This document shows, piece after piece, positions 9,243 through 18,069 of a DNA stretch of 64,000 nucleotides. Source of the DNA: Bacteroidota bacterium (GTDB lineage: Bacteria > Bacteroidota > Bacteroidia > B-17B0 > Aurantibacillaceae); contig JAFDYB010000086.1 of NCBI GenBank assembly GCA_018267655.1, forward strand, positions 186,001 to 250,000, written 5' to 3'. Numbering within the stretch: position 1 is the first letter of the stretch; every line of letters starts with the position of its first letter. The notes beneath the pieces were generated by a model. It made no database searches. It saw only the letters and a list, made by a program, of their open reading frames with translations, and was not told where the DNA came from. The position numbers and the translations under genes were made by a program.

Positions 9243-9818
9243 CTACAAACCTGTGTATTTTCTAAATAATTTTATTGCTAAGGCTAAAAGAATAATTCCA
9301 AAAACTTTTTTCAAAATTGCAATGCCGCCTGCACCCAACAATCGTTCAAGTTTGTTTAAATGCTTTAACACAAAGTACACAATAATAACATTTAAAACAA
9401 TTGCTATTAGTATGGACACAATATTATATTCTGCTCGAATAGACAGTAAGGTAGTGAGTGTACCCGTGCCGGCAATTAACGGAAATGCTAAAGGAATAAC
9501 AGATGCGGTAGCAGGCATAGTATCTTTATTAATTTGTATGCCCAATAACATTTCAAAGGCAACAATAAATATTAATATTGAGCCGGCAATTGCAAAATCG
9601 CCAATGCTAATGCCAATGATATTTAATATGGTATTTCCTACAAATAAAAAAACTACCATAATTCCTAAAGAAACAAACGAAGCCTTTTTAGCATCTATAT
9701 TACCTGTTTTTTGTTTTAAGCTAATAATAACAGGTATTGAACCTATAACGTCAATTACTGCAAACAAAACCATAGTAACTTTTAAAATTTCTACTATATC
9801 AAATTGTAAATCAAACAT
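9243..9818 (-). CDS. MarC family integral membrane protein
   Basis: A 191-residue protein with six hydrophobic segments. It is recognised as MarC/UPF0056 from FAVIDVIGSIPVIISLKQKTG in segment 1 (FAVIDVIGSIP, then ISLKQKTG), AFPLIAGTGTLTTLL, and the C-terminal LGAGGIAILKKVFGIILLALA. The substrate is unknown; the old link to multiple antibiotic resistance was withdrawn for the E. coli member. The gene stands alone between lepB and a response regulator. Its TACATTTG box ends 4 nt before the ATG, so the mRNA is probably leaderless. A long open frame on the opposite strand (9253-9831) is only a shadow. Confidence 0.92.
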   Translation of the reverse strand: MFDLQFDIVEILKVTMVLFAVIDVIGSIPVIISLKQKTGNIDAKKASFVSLGIMVVFLFVGNTILNIIGISIGDFAIAGSILIFIVAFEMLLGIQINKDTMPATASVIPLAFPLIAGTGTLTTLLSIRAEYNIVSILIAIVLNVIIVYFVLKHLNKLERLLGAGGIAILKKVFGIILLALAIKLFRKYTGL

Positions 9819-9822
9819 TTTG

Positions 9823-9830
9823 CAAATGTA
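9823..9830 (-). promoter_or_regulatory. -7 box TACATTTG of marC, 4 nt from ATG
   Basis: A perfect TAnnTTTG box. The 4-nt gap to the ATG puts the likely transcription start on the start codon. Confidence 0.5.
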
Positions 9831-9858
9831 AAGTATTTTTTAACAAAAAGTAAAGTGC

Positions 9859-10524
9859 TTAAAATTCGCTAATGTGTAAAAGCAGTTCTTTGTTTTCGCT
9901 AATCCATAAAATTAAGCTATTGTTTCGAGGAGGTAAGTCAAGTTTTTGGCAAATGCGTGAGCGATAATTTTCAATTGTTTTTTCTGATAAAAAAAGTAAT
10001 TCTGAAATTTCTTTTGAGCTTTTATTTTGGCTGACTAATTTTAAAGTTTTTAATTCAGCTTGGCTTAATGCTTTAAGAGATTCAACTAATTGATGCTTTC
10101 TTTTCCCCTCTAACGATAACTCTTTCTGTACCGAAAGTGTGTTTGTTTCAAAGTACTTTTTTCCTGTTCTAACTGTGTTGATGCAGTTTATGATGTCATC
10201 TACTGCATTGTCTTTTAGTAAGTAACCCATTGCTCCACAAAGCATGGCGTTTTTTATCATTTCTTTTTCTTGATACATCGTTAAAATGATAATCTTAATT
10301 TCTGGTAATTCTTTTATTGCTCTTTTGCAAACCTCTAAGCCATTAGCTTCGGGCATGTTAATGTCTAAAATAGCAATATCGGGTTTTATGCTAAAAATTT
10401 TTTCAATTGCTTGAGTACCATTTTCACATTCAATAATTTTAGTTTTAGTAAACGACTGTTGTAGTAAGTCAAAGAGTCCTTTTCTAAAGATGGGGTGATC
10501 GTCTGCTATCAAAAGTGTTTTCAT
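9859..10524 (-). CDS. LuxR/NarL-type response regulator (orphan)
   Basis: A 221-residue two-domain regulator. The receiver domain (1-120) has the acidic pair in IADDHP, the phosphoacceptor Asp in IAILDINMP, and the Thr (ILTMYQ) and Lys (YLLKDNA) switch residues. The C-terminal LuxR helix-turn-helix (about 150-210) reads KLVSQNKSSKEISELLFLSE, then KTIENYRSRICQKL. It is a DNA-binding transcription regulator driven by phosphorylation. No histidine kinase is adjacent, so the partner is encoded elsewhere. The 251-nt gap behind it (10525-10775) shows no gene or clear signal. Targets are unknown. Confidence 0.93.
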   Translation of the reverse strand: MKTLLIADDHPIFRKGLFDLLQQSFTKTKIIECENGTQAIEKIFSIKPDIAILDINMPEANGLEVCKRAIKELPEIKIIILTMYQEKEMIKNAMLCGAMGYLLKDNAVDDIINCINTVRTGKKYFETNTLSVQKELSLEGKRKHQLVESLKALSQAELKTLKLVSQNKSSKEISELLFLSEKTIENYRSRICQKLDLPPRNNSLILWISENKELLLHISEF

Positions 10525-10775
10525 ATTGTTTAGTTAGCAGTAATTATTTATGGCAATTTGCAGCATGTACATCTTTTAATTAATCAAAAATTTTAGTGTA
10601 GAAGAGAACAGTCTTTTTTGTTTTAAAAATTACTGTGGTTTTTCAAAAATAAATAAATATTTTATAAAATGCTTATTCATCAATAAAAAAATAAAAATTG
10701 CCTAATACCTCTAATTATTTTAAAGTGTATTTAAATTATTTTTGAAGGAAAGCAGTAGATTAGCGATTACCAGCG

Positions 10776-12239
10776 TTACATGCTAAACTGGTATGTAATG
10801 CCTAACCCATTTGGATAAAATCCTTGAATTGAAACTACGCCTTTTTTGTTTAGCATAGCATTTTCAATATCTTTTGGATTTTCAATCTTCTTTTTATCAA
10901 TAGCGGTAATAATAAAGCCTTCCTTAATACCAACTTGAGCTAATATGCCTTTATTTAATTTTTCAATTTTAACGCCATTCATAATTCTTAATCGGTTTAA
11001 CTCTTCTTTTTCTACTGAAGAAAATTCGGCCCCCAAAGCATTAATAGTTGATTTAATTGCTTCACTTTTTTTTACTAACTTAGTTGTATTATCGAGTGAT
11101 TTTAGAATAAGAGTAGTATTGGCTTCGCGATTATTTCTTAAATAAGAAACCTTAATTTTATCGCCGGGGCGATACTTGCTTATTTGTTCTTGTAATGCGC
11201 TAACACTTGTTACAGATACGTTTTCGATTTTAGTAATAATATCGCCCATTTCAATTCCGGCTTCTTTTGCGCTACCATTATCGTAAGCATCGCTTACATA
11301 AACGCCATTAAGCATTTGTATGTTTTTTTGTTTAGCAAATTTTGCATCAATATCTCTAATGCTAACGCCAATGTATGCGCGTTGTACAGTTCCATACTCA
11401 ATCAAATCACTTACTATTTTTTTAACAATATTAACCGGTACCGCAAAGCTATAACCTTGATAAGCACCATTATTTGACATAATAGCGGTGTTGATTCCAA
11501 TTAAATCGCCTTGTAAATTAACTAATGCTCCACCACTATTTCCTGGATTTACAACAGCATCTGTTTGCAAGAAAGATTCGATGGGACGCTTACTATTGTC
11601 AATTATATTGCTTCTACCTTTGGCGCTTATAATGCCTGCTGTAACAGTGCTTTCTAAATTAAAGGGGTTGCCAACCGCTAACACCCACTCGCCTATTTTT
11701 AAATCTTCGCTATTACCAAAAGTTAAATAAGGCAAGTCTTTTTCATCAATTTTTAATAAAGCCACGTCGGTACTAGGGTCAGTACCAACTATTTTAGCTT
11801 CATAACTTCGTTTATCATTCATCACAACCTCAATTTTATCGGCTCCATTTACTACATGATTATTAGTAACAATATAGCCATTATTACTTACTATAACACC
11901 ACTTCCGCTAGCTTGTTGTGTATAGTTTTCTTGGCGCTTTTGAGGGCCAAAAAAGAGTTCAGCAAAGGGGTCATAATGTAAATTACTTACCTGCTCGCTT
12001 GTGGTTTTAATGTGAACTACGGCATTTACAGACTTTTCGGAAGCTTTTACAAAATCGGCGCCGCCAGCAATAGCCGAAGATGAGAGAGGGTTGCTAACTA
12101 AACGAATGTTACTGTTCACATTTTGCGATAACTGTTGCGCAAGTTCCTTTGAATTATTGTTATTAAAAAACTTAGAAACTCCTACAGCAACAAGGCCTCC
12201 CATAAAGGCAATTAAAATTGTTGAAACGTACTTTTTCAT
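10776..12239 (-). CDS. HtrA/DegP-family serine protease
   Basis: A periplasmic protease and chaperone of about 487 residues. An N-terminal signal anchor (MKKYVSTILIAFMGGLVAVG) is followed by the trypsin-like domain with catalytic His (IVTNNHVVNGA), Asp (DPSTDVALLKI) and Ser (NPGNSGGALVN). A PDZ domain (GSAKEAGIEMGDIITKIENV) follows, then a second, weaker PDZ-like region. I choose the ATG at 12239. An in-frame ATG at 12260 would fall at a GCACAG-CTGTGC hairpin (12257-12274) and adds MHLNFKY before a normal signal start. Known role: degradation of misfolded envelope proteins under stress. The gene is monocistronic. Confidence 0.93.
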   Translation of the reverse strand: MKKYVSTILIAFMGGLVAVGVSKFFNNNNSKELAQQLSQNVNSNIRLVSNPLSSSAIAGGADFVKASEKSVNAVVHIKTTSEQVSNLHYDPFAELFFGPQKRQENYTQQASGSGVIVSNNGYIVTNNHVVNGADKIEVVMNDKRSYEAKIVGTDPSTDVALLKIDEKDLPYLTFGNSEDLKIGEWVLAVGNPFNLESTVTAGIISAKGRSNIIDNSKRPIESFLQTDAVVNPGNSGGALVNLQGDLIGINTAIMSNNGAYQGYSFAVPVNIVKKIVSDLIEYGTVQRAYIGVSIRDIDAKFAKQKNIQMLNGVYVSDAYDNGSAKEAGIEMGDIITKIENVSVTSVSALQEQISKYRPGDKIKVSYLRNNREANTTLILKSLDNTTKLVKKSEAIKSTINALGAEFSSVEKEELNRLRIMNGVKIEKLNKGILAQVGIKEGFIITAIDKKKIENPKDIENAMLNKKGVVSIQGFYPNGLGITYQFSM

Positions 12240-12438
12240 ATACTTAAAATTTAAATGCACAGAAAACGCTGTGCCCGTTCACCTAAAAATAAAGTGTATA
12301 AATATTAATGCATGTTTTGTTTTATCTACACTATTCTAACACAAATTTCAATCCAAGGTTGCTTAAAAAAAATGTTTTTAACAAACCTTAACCGTAATTG
12401 CAATCATAAAAAAATGATTAATTTAGTACTGTTAATTA

Positions 12439-13068
12439 ATGAATTTTAAAACCAAAATACCCACTTTTATATTTGGCCTTTCGATAGGCTTAATTATAGG
12501 CGTTGGGGTTTTTCTTTTTAAGATAACCGATATTTTCAATTCTCTTAAAAATGCTGCAAAAGAGCAGATTACTATTATTCAGCAGCCTAATGAAAAGGAA
12601 AACACTCATCAAAAAGAAGAGAATACAAATAAAGAAAGATTTAAAATTAAATTACCAAATTCGGCAAAAGTTAATTATAAAGAAGTAGATAGTCTTATAA
12701 AAAATTCAGAAAACATTAATGTTGCAACTGATGAATTGTTGTCAGTTAGAACTGTTAAGATTATAAAAATTTTAGAAAATCATAATTCAAAAAACGACAC
12801 TTTGTCTGAATTGCAAAACAAAAATAATAACGAAGAAAGTTGTAGCATTGAGTTTTGGAAAACACCATTAAACTCTCGCGGCTACCGTTTTACAAAAAAT
12901 AAAGTAATGCTTTACGGATTTGTTGACTTTAATAATGTTATTGTGTATGAGTTAAATGAAAACTATTACCTAAAGAGCAATGATTTGGTATTTAAAATAA
13001 CTTACACAACTGAATTTAGCGCCTTGCAGCGTGTAGTAGATAATGATTTATTAGTTAAAATAAATTAA
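12439..13068 (+). CDS. Uncharacterised membrane-anchored protein upstream of dapF
   Basis: A 209-residue protein. One N-terminal membrane segment (FIFGLSIGLIIGVGVFLF, residues 10-27) is followed by a Lys/Glu/Asn-rich linker (about 45-130) and a small C-terminal domain beginning SIEFWKTPLNSRGYRF and continuing VMLYGFVDFNNVIVYELN. I do not recognise a named family. The topology suggests anchoring in the inner membrane with the domain in the periplasm. Its TAA overlaps the dapF ATG (TAATG at 13066-13070), so the two are translationally coupled. That hints at a cell-wall or lysine-pathway context but does not prove one. Confidence 0.78.
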   Translation: MNFKTKIPTFIFGLSIGLIIGVGVFLFKITDIFNSLKNAAKEQITIIQQPNEKENTHQKEENTNKERFKIKLPNSAKVNYKEVDSLIKNSENINVATDELLSVRTVKIIKILENHNSKNDTLSELQNKNNNEESCSIEFWKTPLNSRGYRFTKNKVMLYGFVDFNNVIVYELNENYYLKSNDLVFKITYTTEFSALQRVVDNDLLVKIN

Positions 13069-13859
13069 TGCTTATTCCATTTAATAAATATCAAGGCACC
13101 GGAAATGATTTTATTATTATTGATAATAGAGAAGGGTATATACAGTTAACAACAGAACAAATAAAAAAATTATGTGATCGAAAATTTGGTGTTGGCGCCG
13201 ATGGTTTAATGTTTGTTGAAAGGTCAAATAACTTTGATTTTAAAATGCTATACTATAATAGTGATGGTAATGAAAGTTCTATGTGTGGAAATGGCGGAAG
13301 ATGCATTTCATTATTTGCACACACTCTTGGGCTGGGGAATAACAATAAAGTTACATTTACAGCTATTGATGGGCCACACGAAGCAATTATTTACGAAGGA
13401 GAGCAAGTAAGTTTAAAAATGAAAGATGTGAAAAAAATTGATTTTGAAAATGGTGATTATTTTTTAAACACAGGCTCGCCCCATTACATAAAAATAGTGA
13501 ATAACGTTGAAAGTATTGATGTGTATGACGAGGGAAAAAAAATTAGATATAGTGATAAATATAAAGAAGCAGGTACAAATGTAAATTTTGTTTCATATAA
13601 TGACGATGCTATTTTTGTTAGAACCTACGAAAGGGGTGTTGAGAACGAAACATTGTCATGTGGCACAGGAGTTACGGCGGCGGCATTAGTACTAAATTCT
13701 TTAGGTTTTTCAGGAAAAAAAAATAAAATAAATGTTATAACTAAAGGCGGAGATTTAGAAGTAAGCTTTGACAAGGTGTTAGAGGATACTTATTATAATA
13801 TTTGGCTTAAAGGGCCTGCTCAATTTGTATTTAGAGGAGAGATTAATTTATTTATTTAA
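13068..13859 (+). CDS. dapF: Diaminopimelate epimerase
   Basis: A 263-residue, cofactor-independent racemase that converts LL- to meso-diaminopimelate for lysine and peptidoglycan synthesis in the cytoplasm. The N-terminus FNKYQGTGNDFIIIDNR is diagnostic. The two catalytic cysteines are in SMCGNGGRC (near residue 73) and LSCGTGVTA (near residue 205), and the length is normal. It overlaps the upstream membrane-protein gene by one base-sharing stop/start and is followed with no gap by a GTG-start gene, so the three form one transcript. Confidence 0.97.
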   Translation: MLIPFNKYQGTGNDFIIIDNREGYIQLTTEQIKKLCDRKFGVGADGLMFVERSNNFDFKMLYYNSDGNESSMCGNGGRCISLFAHTLGLGNNNKVTFTAIDGPHEAIIYEGEQVSLKMKDVKKIDFENGDYFLNTGSPHYIKIVNNVESIDVYDEGKKIRYSDKYKEAGTNVNFVSYNDDAIFVRTYERGVENETLSCGTGVTAAALVLNSLGFSGKKNKINVITKGGDLEVSFDKVLEDTYYNIWLKGPAQFVFRGEINLFI

Positions 13860-14405
13860 GTGGAATTTAAACTCGATCATAGCGAATTTACGTTGAATCA
13901 GGCAGAAAAAGGTATTTGGCTTGTACTTACACATGTAAAACGTGTGCCCCCCCACGTTGGACTCTTGCTAGATGGAATTTATTTTTCACTGAACATAACC
14001 GGGGTTGAAAAAAATATTAGTATTGAAAAATTTTTAAAAGCCTTAGCTTTAAGAAAAACAGAAACTCTTTTTTTGAAAATCAAAAAACATCCTGTTTACA
14101 GCACTTACTACATGTGTGAGTTTTTTTTAAACGAATTAAACTCTTCAAAACCAATAGGTGTAAATGAAACAACGTGTTTATCGCCAATAAAATATTTCTT
14201 TAATGAGTTTTATGCGCTCAATTTAACAAAGCAAGAGTTAATTTCAGATGTAATTTATCAAATGATAGAAAATAATTATTTTATTTCTTTTTCAACATTA
14301 AATTTTTCTGAGTATAAAAAAAATTCTTTTTTTATTCCAAATTATACCCATAGCGATTTGCACAACTTTATTATAGATAAAGGAGCTACCTCTATTGCAA
14401 AATAG
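13860..14405 (+). CDS. Conserved-looking hypothetical protein after dapF
   Basis: A 181-residue soluble protein that starts with GTG immediately after the dapF TAA. The N-terminal part reads GIWLVLTHVKRVPPHVGLLL, then DGIYFSLNITGVE, a compact domain I have seen near dapF in other Bacteroidota but cannot name. The remainder is mixed helix and strand without catalytic motifs. There is no signal peptide or membrane segment. Zero spacing implies translational coupling with dapF. Function is unknown. Confidence 0.75.
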   Translation: MEFKLDHSEFTLNQAEKGIWLVLTHVKRVPPHVGLLLDGIYFSLNITGVEKNISIEKFLKALALRKTETLFLKIKKHPVYSTYYMCEFFLNELNSSKPIGVNETTCLSPIKYFFNEFYALNLTKQELISDVIYQMIENNYFISFSTLNFSEYKKNSFFIPNYTHSDLHNFIIDKGATSIAK

Positions 14406-14469
14406 TTAGCGGTCATTATAAAGCGACACTCAAAAACATCGAAAAGATCAATATAAAATATAAAGTAAA

Positions 14470-14850
14470 ATGTCAAAAAAAAGTAAACCTCCAAAGTATA
14501 AAACAGTTAAAGAATATTTTGACATTCAGTCTAAAGAGACTTTAAAAACTTTATTAGCACTAAAAAAGTTAATATTGAAAGTTGTTCCTGATGCTGTAGA
14601 ATTAATCAACTATGATATTCCAGCTTATGCCTTGGTGAAAGACGGCAAAAGGGATAAACAAATAATGATAGCAGGATATAAGAAATTTGCGGGGTTTTAT
14701 GTTGGGACAGGAATTTTAGATAAGTTTTCAACGGAATTAAAAGAATACGAAGTTGGCAAAGCATCAGTTCAATTTCCAAATAATCAGCCATTACCAGAAA
14801 AATTAATTACCTCAATTATAAAATTCAAAATCGAAACAATTAAAGATTAG
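14470..14850 (+). CDS. DUF1801 / YdhG-like protein
   Basis: A 126-residue protein with the YdhG/DUF1801 pattern: TVKEYFDIQSKETLKTLLAL, then VPDAVELINYDIPAYAL, then IMIAGYKKFAGFYVGTGIL and SVQFPNNQPLPEKLI. A member of this fold is the frataxin-like iron chaperone Fra of Bacillus, but most members are uncharacterised. The gene is isolated: 64 nt after the dapF group and 90 nt before the convergent operon. The flanks (14406-14469 and 14851-14940) lack promoter boxes and look unrelated to neighbours. It may be a gained single gene. Confidence 0.87.
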   Translation: MSKKSKPPKYKTVKEYFDIQSKETLKTLLALKKLILKVVPDAVELINYDIPAYALVKDGKRDKQIMIAGYKKFAGFYVGTGILDKFSTELKEYEVGKASVQFPNNQPLPEKLITSIIKFKIETIKD

Positions 14851-14940
14851 TTTGAGCATTTGAGCTTCTATCAGCATTTGTGATATATTGGGGCTGACGA
14901 TTTTCAAAGCTCTGCCTTTGCTAAGCCGTAAAACGATATT

Positions 14941-15123
14941 TTACTGTATCGAAATTGCAATAGCGCCTATTAACATTCCAAGCCCAATTAAGAAAGTAAC
15001 ACCAATTGTTATAAAACCTGCCATGTAATGTGTTTTTGCTTTAATTTTATAAGCGCTGATATATAGCCCAATAGCTACACAAAACAATGCCCAAAGTAAT
15101 CCGATAATAATGTATGTTGTCAT
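14941..15123 (-). CDS. Small two-segment membrane protein, last gene of operon
   Basis: A 60-residue, strongly hydrophobic protein with two membrane segments (about 4-24 and 33-57) joined by a short basic loop (YKIKAKTHY). I do not recognise the family. It starts 7 nt after the proline dehydrogenase stop, in the same direction, which supports a real gene rather than a chance frame. It may help assemble or stabilise one of the membrane proteins of the operon; that is only suggested by position. Confidence 0.6.
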   Translation of the reverse strand: MTTYIIIGLLWALFCVAIGLYISAYKIKAKTHYMAGFITIGVTFLIGLGMLIGAIAISIQ

Positions 15124-15130
15124 ATTTTAT

Positions 15131-16309
15131 TTATTTATTTGTTTTTCTGTTATTTATTTCTGTTTTTAATTTATTTAATTCATCATTTATTTGTCCGTTA
15201 ATGGAAGTGTTTTCTTCTGAACGTCGAATTAAATATGGAATAGCTTTTTTAACTTCACCATAAGGTAAATATTTAGAAACACTATATCCACTAGCTGCTA
15301 AATTAAAAGTAATGCCATCGCACATACCATACAGTTGCGAAAATCGTACTTTATTTTGCACATCAGTAATATTATATTTTTGAATACAATCAATAGCTAG
15401 TTGAGTACTTGCATAATTATGAGAAGCTATACAAGTAGCAATATTTGCGTGATTACTTAAACATAATTCTACGGCTGTATTAAATGATTTATCTGTTTGC
15501 TCTTTAGTATCAAATACAGGCGATTCTCTGTTTTCTTTTTTTGCACTTTCTCTTTCTTTCTCAACATAAGCACCGCGCACTAATTTTATTCCCGGAGTGT
15601 ATTGTTTTTGTTTAGCATTTGCTATTAAATTCTCTAAATAATTTACTCTATCTTTTAGATACATTTGCAAGGTGTTAAATACAACTACTTTTTCTTTATT
15701 ATATTTTTCCATCATTGCCTCTACAATCACATCTATAATGTCTTGCATATATCTATCTTCTGCATCAATATATATCACAACATTGCTTTCTTTAGCTGTG
15801 CTACAAATTAAATCAATACGCTCATATAATTTGTCAAATCGAGGTTTTAAAGTAGCATCTGTAGGAAATTGACGGGCGTTGCATTTCCCAAGAAATTCAG
15901 TATCCTCTAAGCCCGTAATTTTTACACTAATATAATTATTAGGACATTCTTTCCCAACGCGCTGAATATTAGATACAATTATTTTAGTGTTTACTTCAAA
16001 AGCAGCTTCTGATTTTTCTCCTTCATTAACATAATCTAAAACAGATTTTACCTGATAAGTATCTAAGTATTTAATTAATTGAAATGCCTCGTCAATTGTT
16101 TCTCCAGCACAAAATAATTTAAAAATTGTTTTTTTAATAATAGCCTTAAAAGGTAGATTATATTTTACAATACCGTTAGCGCAACCTTTTAGCATTCTTA
16201 ATAATATTGGTTTTTGAAGAGTATTAAAAATGAAATATGTTAACTTTAAATCAGCGGTACTTTTATACTTATAAGCTGTTTTTAAATCTTGAAAATTTAC
16301 AGAGTTCAT
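15131..16309 (-). CDS. Proline dehydrogenase
   Basis: A 392-residue single-domain flavoenzyme that oxidises proline to pyrroline-5-carboxylate and passes electrons to the quinone pool at the inner membrane. Diagnostic parts are the FAD/TIM-barrel strands VVIYIDAEDRYMQD, KLVRGAYVEKERE, a late RFSQLYGMCDGITFNLA, and the C-terminal PYLIRRSEENTS (the substrate-binding RRxxEN of PutA/ProDH). The length is normal for the monofunctional form. Unusually it lies 10 nt after a NorB-like gene in an amino-acid lyase operon. No P5C dehydrogenase is in the operon; the aldehyde dehydrogenase at 26.7 kb belongs to another group. Confidence 0.93.
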   Translation of the reverse strand: MNSVNFQDLKTAYKYKSTADLKLTYFIFNTLQKPILLRMLKGCANGIVKYNLPFKAIIKKTIFKLFCAGETIDEAFQLIKYLDTYQVKSVLDYVNEGEKSEAAFEVNTKIIVSNIQRVGKECPNNYISVKITGLEDTEFLGKCNARQFPTDATLKPRFDKLYERIDLICSTAKESNVVIYIDAEDRYMQDIIDVIVEAMMEKYNKEKVVVFNTLQMYLKDRVNYLENLIANAKQKQYTPGIKLVRGAYVEKERESAKKENRESPVFDTKEQTDKSFNTAVELCLSNHANIATCIASHNYASTQLAIDCIQKYNITDVQNKVRFSQLYGMCDGITFNLAASGYSVSKYLPYGEVKKAIPYLIRRSEENTSINGQINDELNKLKTEINNRKTNK

Positions 16310-16319
16310 ACGTTTTATT

Positions 16320-17651
16320 TTAATTATTGATAATATTTTTAGAAACGTTTTTTAATAATTTAGAAGCTATTGTTATAAACGAGGCTATCAATCCTATTCC
16401 GGCAATTATAAATACAATAAAATAAGGATGCAATGATTCCATCATTTTAGAATAACTAATCTGTTGCTCACTCATTTGCCACAATCCTTTTTTTATGCCT
16501 GCTATATTTAGTGCTACCCAGAATATAAGCAAGAAACCTTGTAAAAACCAAAAGATAATATTTAGTGAATTAAATGATTTTGTATCATTTTTTATATTTG
16601 GTTTTAAAAATTCAAAACAAGCCGCTAATAAAATCATGCTATTAATGCCTATAGTAGTTCCCATAGAGTGAGCCACAGTTACATGTGTGCCATGCGTATA
16701 AATATTAATAGCCGGAATTGACATTAAGATGCCTCCAAATAAATTTAAAAACACCCATATATCTGATGCCATTAAAAACTTATAAGGAAAATAGTGATAA
16801 TGCTTTTGAATTGTATTTACGGTTGATTTCCAATCAAAAAATATTTTAATAAAAATAATCCACTCAGTCATACTTACAAAGTAGCCAACATAACGAATAT
16901 ATTTTTCTGTAGGTAGTGTATAAACATGATGCCCCCAATTAAACATTAAATTAAACAATCCTAAAAAATACATAGCAAAAGCTAAATTATTTTTTCCTAC
17001 ATTTTTTGTTTTTGTGATTCTATCCATCAAGAAAAATGCAGTACCGTAAATCATTTGATTCCATGAGCCTACTAAAGAACCGCTTACTTTCCACTGAATG
17101 GTCATATCAGTTATAAAGTGTTCTCTAAAATAAGGAAAAAGCCATAAATAATTTTCTATAAATATGAATAGAAAAAAAGTAACACCTGTAAGCCACATCC
17201 ACATATATACTGGCCATTTTTTTACTTGAGTAATGTGCGAGTAAAAATTAGATAAAAACAATATCCACGCTATAGCTATTGGCAAGGCCCAAATAGGATT
17301 AAATTCCCAATACTCTCTCCCACCAAAATGATGCGTAAAATAAGAAATAAAAATTCCTACAATCGCAACAATCCATAATATCCATTGAGTAATTGCTATT
17401 TTATTTGTAACGTTTTGCTTTGTTACTACCCTTAATCCATTATATACACAACCTGTAGCTCCTAATATAATCCAAAATAAAGCCGACGAAACATGCAAAG
17501 GTCTTAAAGCAACAAAACCAAGTTGATCTTTTAAAAAATCAGGATATATGTAAATGAATGCTGCTAACAAGCCAAAGCTTATGCCTATCAACAACATAAT
17601 AATTGCTGTAACTAAAAATAAATTACCTATGTTGATTTTATTTATGTTCAT
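16320..17651 (-). CDS. NorB-like haem-copper oxidase superfamily protein, altered active site
   Basis: 443 residues, about 12 membrane segments, the size of cytochrome-c-dependent NorB. Shared with NorB: RPLHVSSALFW (haem-b ligand His53), GREYWE, GHH (His241-His242) and THGTHVTVAHSM (His328, expected haem-b3 ligand). Aligned with recalled Pseudomonas NorB, spacing from WE/WN to GHH is identical. On that alignment NorB His207, Glu211 and Glu215 become Ser190, Val194 and Asn198 (KVSGSLVGSWN), and His349 becomes Met330. The non-haem metal site thus lacks a histidine and its glutamates, so nitric oxide reduction is doubtful. It may transfer electrons, sense NO or do another reaction. It overlaps the NorC-like gene by 14 nt. 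Confidence 0.85.
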   Translation of the reverse strand: MNINKINIGNLFLVTAIIMLLIGISFGLLAAFIYIYPDFLKDQLGFVALRPLHVSSALFWIILGATGCVYNGLRVVTKQNVTNKIAITQWILWIVAIVGIFISYFTHHFGGREYWEFNPIWALPIAIAWILFLSNFYSHITQVKKWPVYMWMWLTGVTFFLFIFIENYLWLFPYFREHFITDMTIQWKVSGSLVGSWNQMIYGTAFFLMDRITKTKNVGKNNLAFAMYFLGLFNLMFNWGHHVYTLPTEKYIRYVGYFVSMTEWIIFIKIFFDWKSTVNTIQKHYHYFPYKFLMASDIWVFLNLFGGILMSIPAINIYTHGTHVTVAHSMGTTIGINSMILLAACFEFLKPNIKNDTKSFNSLNIIFWFLQGFLLIFWVALNIAGIKKGLWQMSEQQISYSKMMESLHPYFIVFIIAGIGLIASFITIASKLLKNVSKNIINN

Positions 17652-18060
17652 GCCCTTCTATCATTCCAAAATTATCTTGAGTAAAAGTCCTTGGATCGGA
17701 TGTTCCGCTAGCATCAGTTGATTTTAAAAATTCAACTAATTCTTGCATTTCATTTTCAGATAAATTAAAAGCTGGCATTTGTTTAGAGCCTGTTTTAACC
17801 ATTGCTTTAATTAAATTTTCGCCCTTTTTAGGATGAGAATAAACATTAGTTAAATCTGGCCCAAGATAACCTCCTAATCCATATAATTGGTGACAAGCTT
17901 GACAGTTATACTTTTGCCAAACAAGTCTTCCCTCTGCTGCTGTTTTTTTATTAAATCTTGCATCTTCATTCTCTGAAAGAGGTTTCATATAGATACTAAT
18001 AGAATAAGCTAAAAACAGAACACTTAAGAAGAAGAAAGTATGCCGAGCTTTTAATTTCAT
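17638..18060 (-). CDS. NorC-like membrane-anchored cytochrome c
   Basis: A 140-residue protein. One N-terminal membrane segment (about residues 9-25) anchors a periplasmic cytochrome c domain. The haem-binding motif is CQACH (Cys53, Cys56, His57), followed by QLYGLGGYLGPDLTNVYSHP, typical of NorC. The likely Met ligand is in SKQMPAFNLS. The C-terminal tail is His-rich (EGHEHK). In cNOR complexes NorC delivers electrons to NorB. The gene lies directly before and overlaps the NorB-like gene, so they should form a two-subunit complex, although the large subunit's active site is altered. Confidence 0.9.
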   Translation of the reverse strand: MKLKARHTFFFLSVLFLAYSISIYMKPLSENEDARFNKKTAAEGRLVWQKYNCQACHQLYGLGGYLGPDLTNVYSHPKKGENLIKAMVKTGSKQMPAFNLSENEMQELVEFLKSTDASGTSDPRTFTQDNFGMIEGHEHK

Positions 18061-18069
18061 GTTTTAGAA

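Noticed and set aside
9253-9831. 192-residue open frame on the plus strand, opposite marC
   Set aside because: Antisense to a well-recognised MarC protein over its full length; the product has no coherent motifs and reads as the complement of hydrophobic codons.
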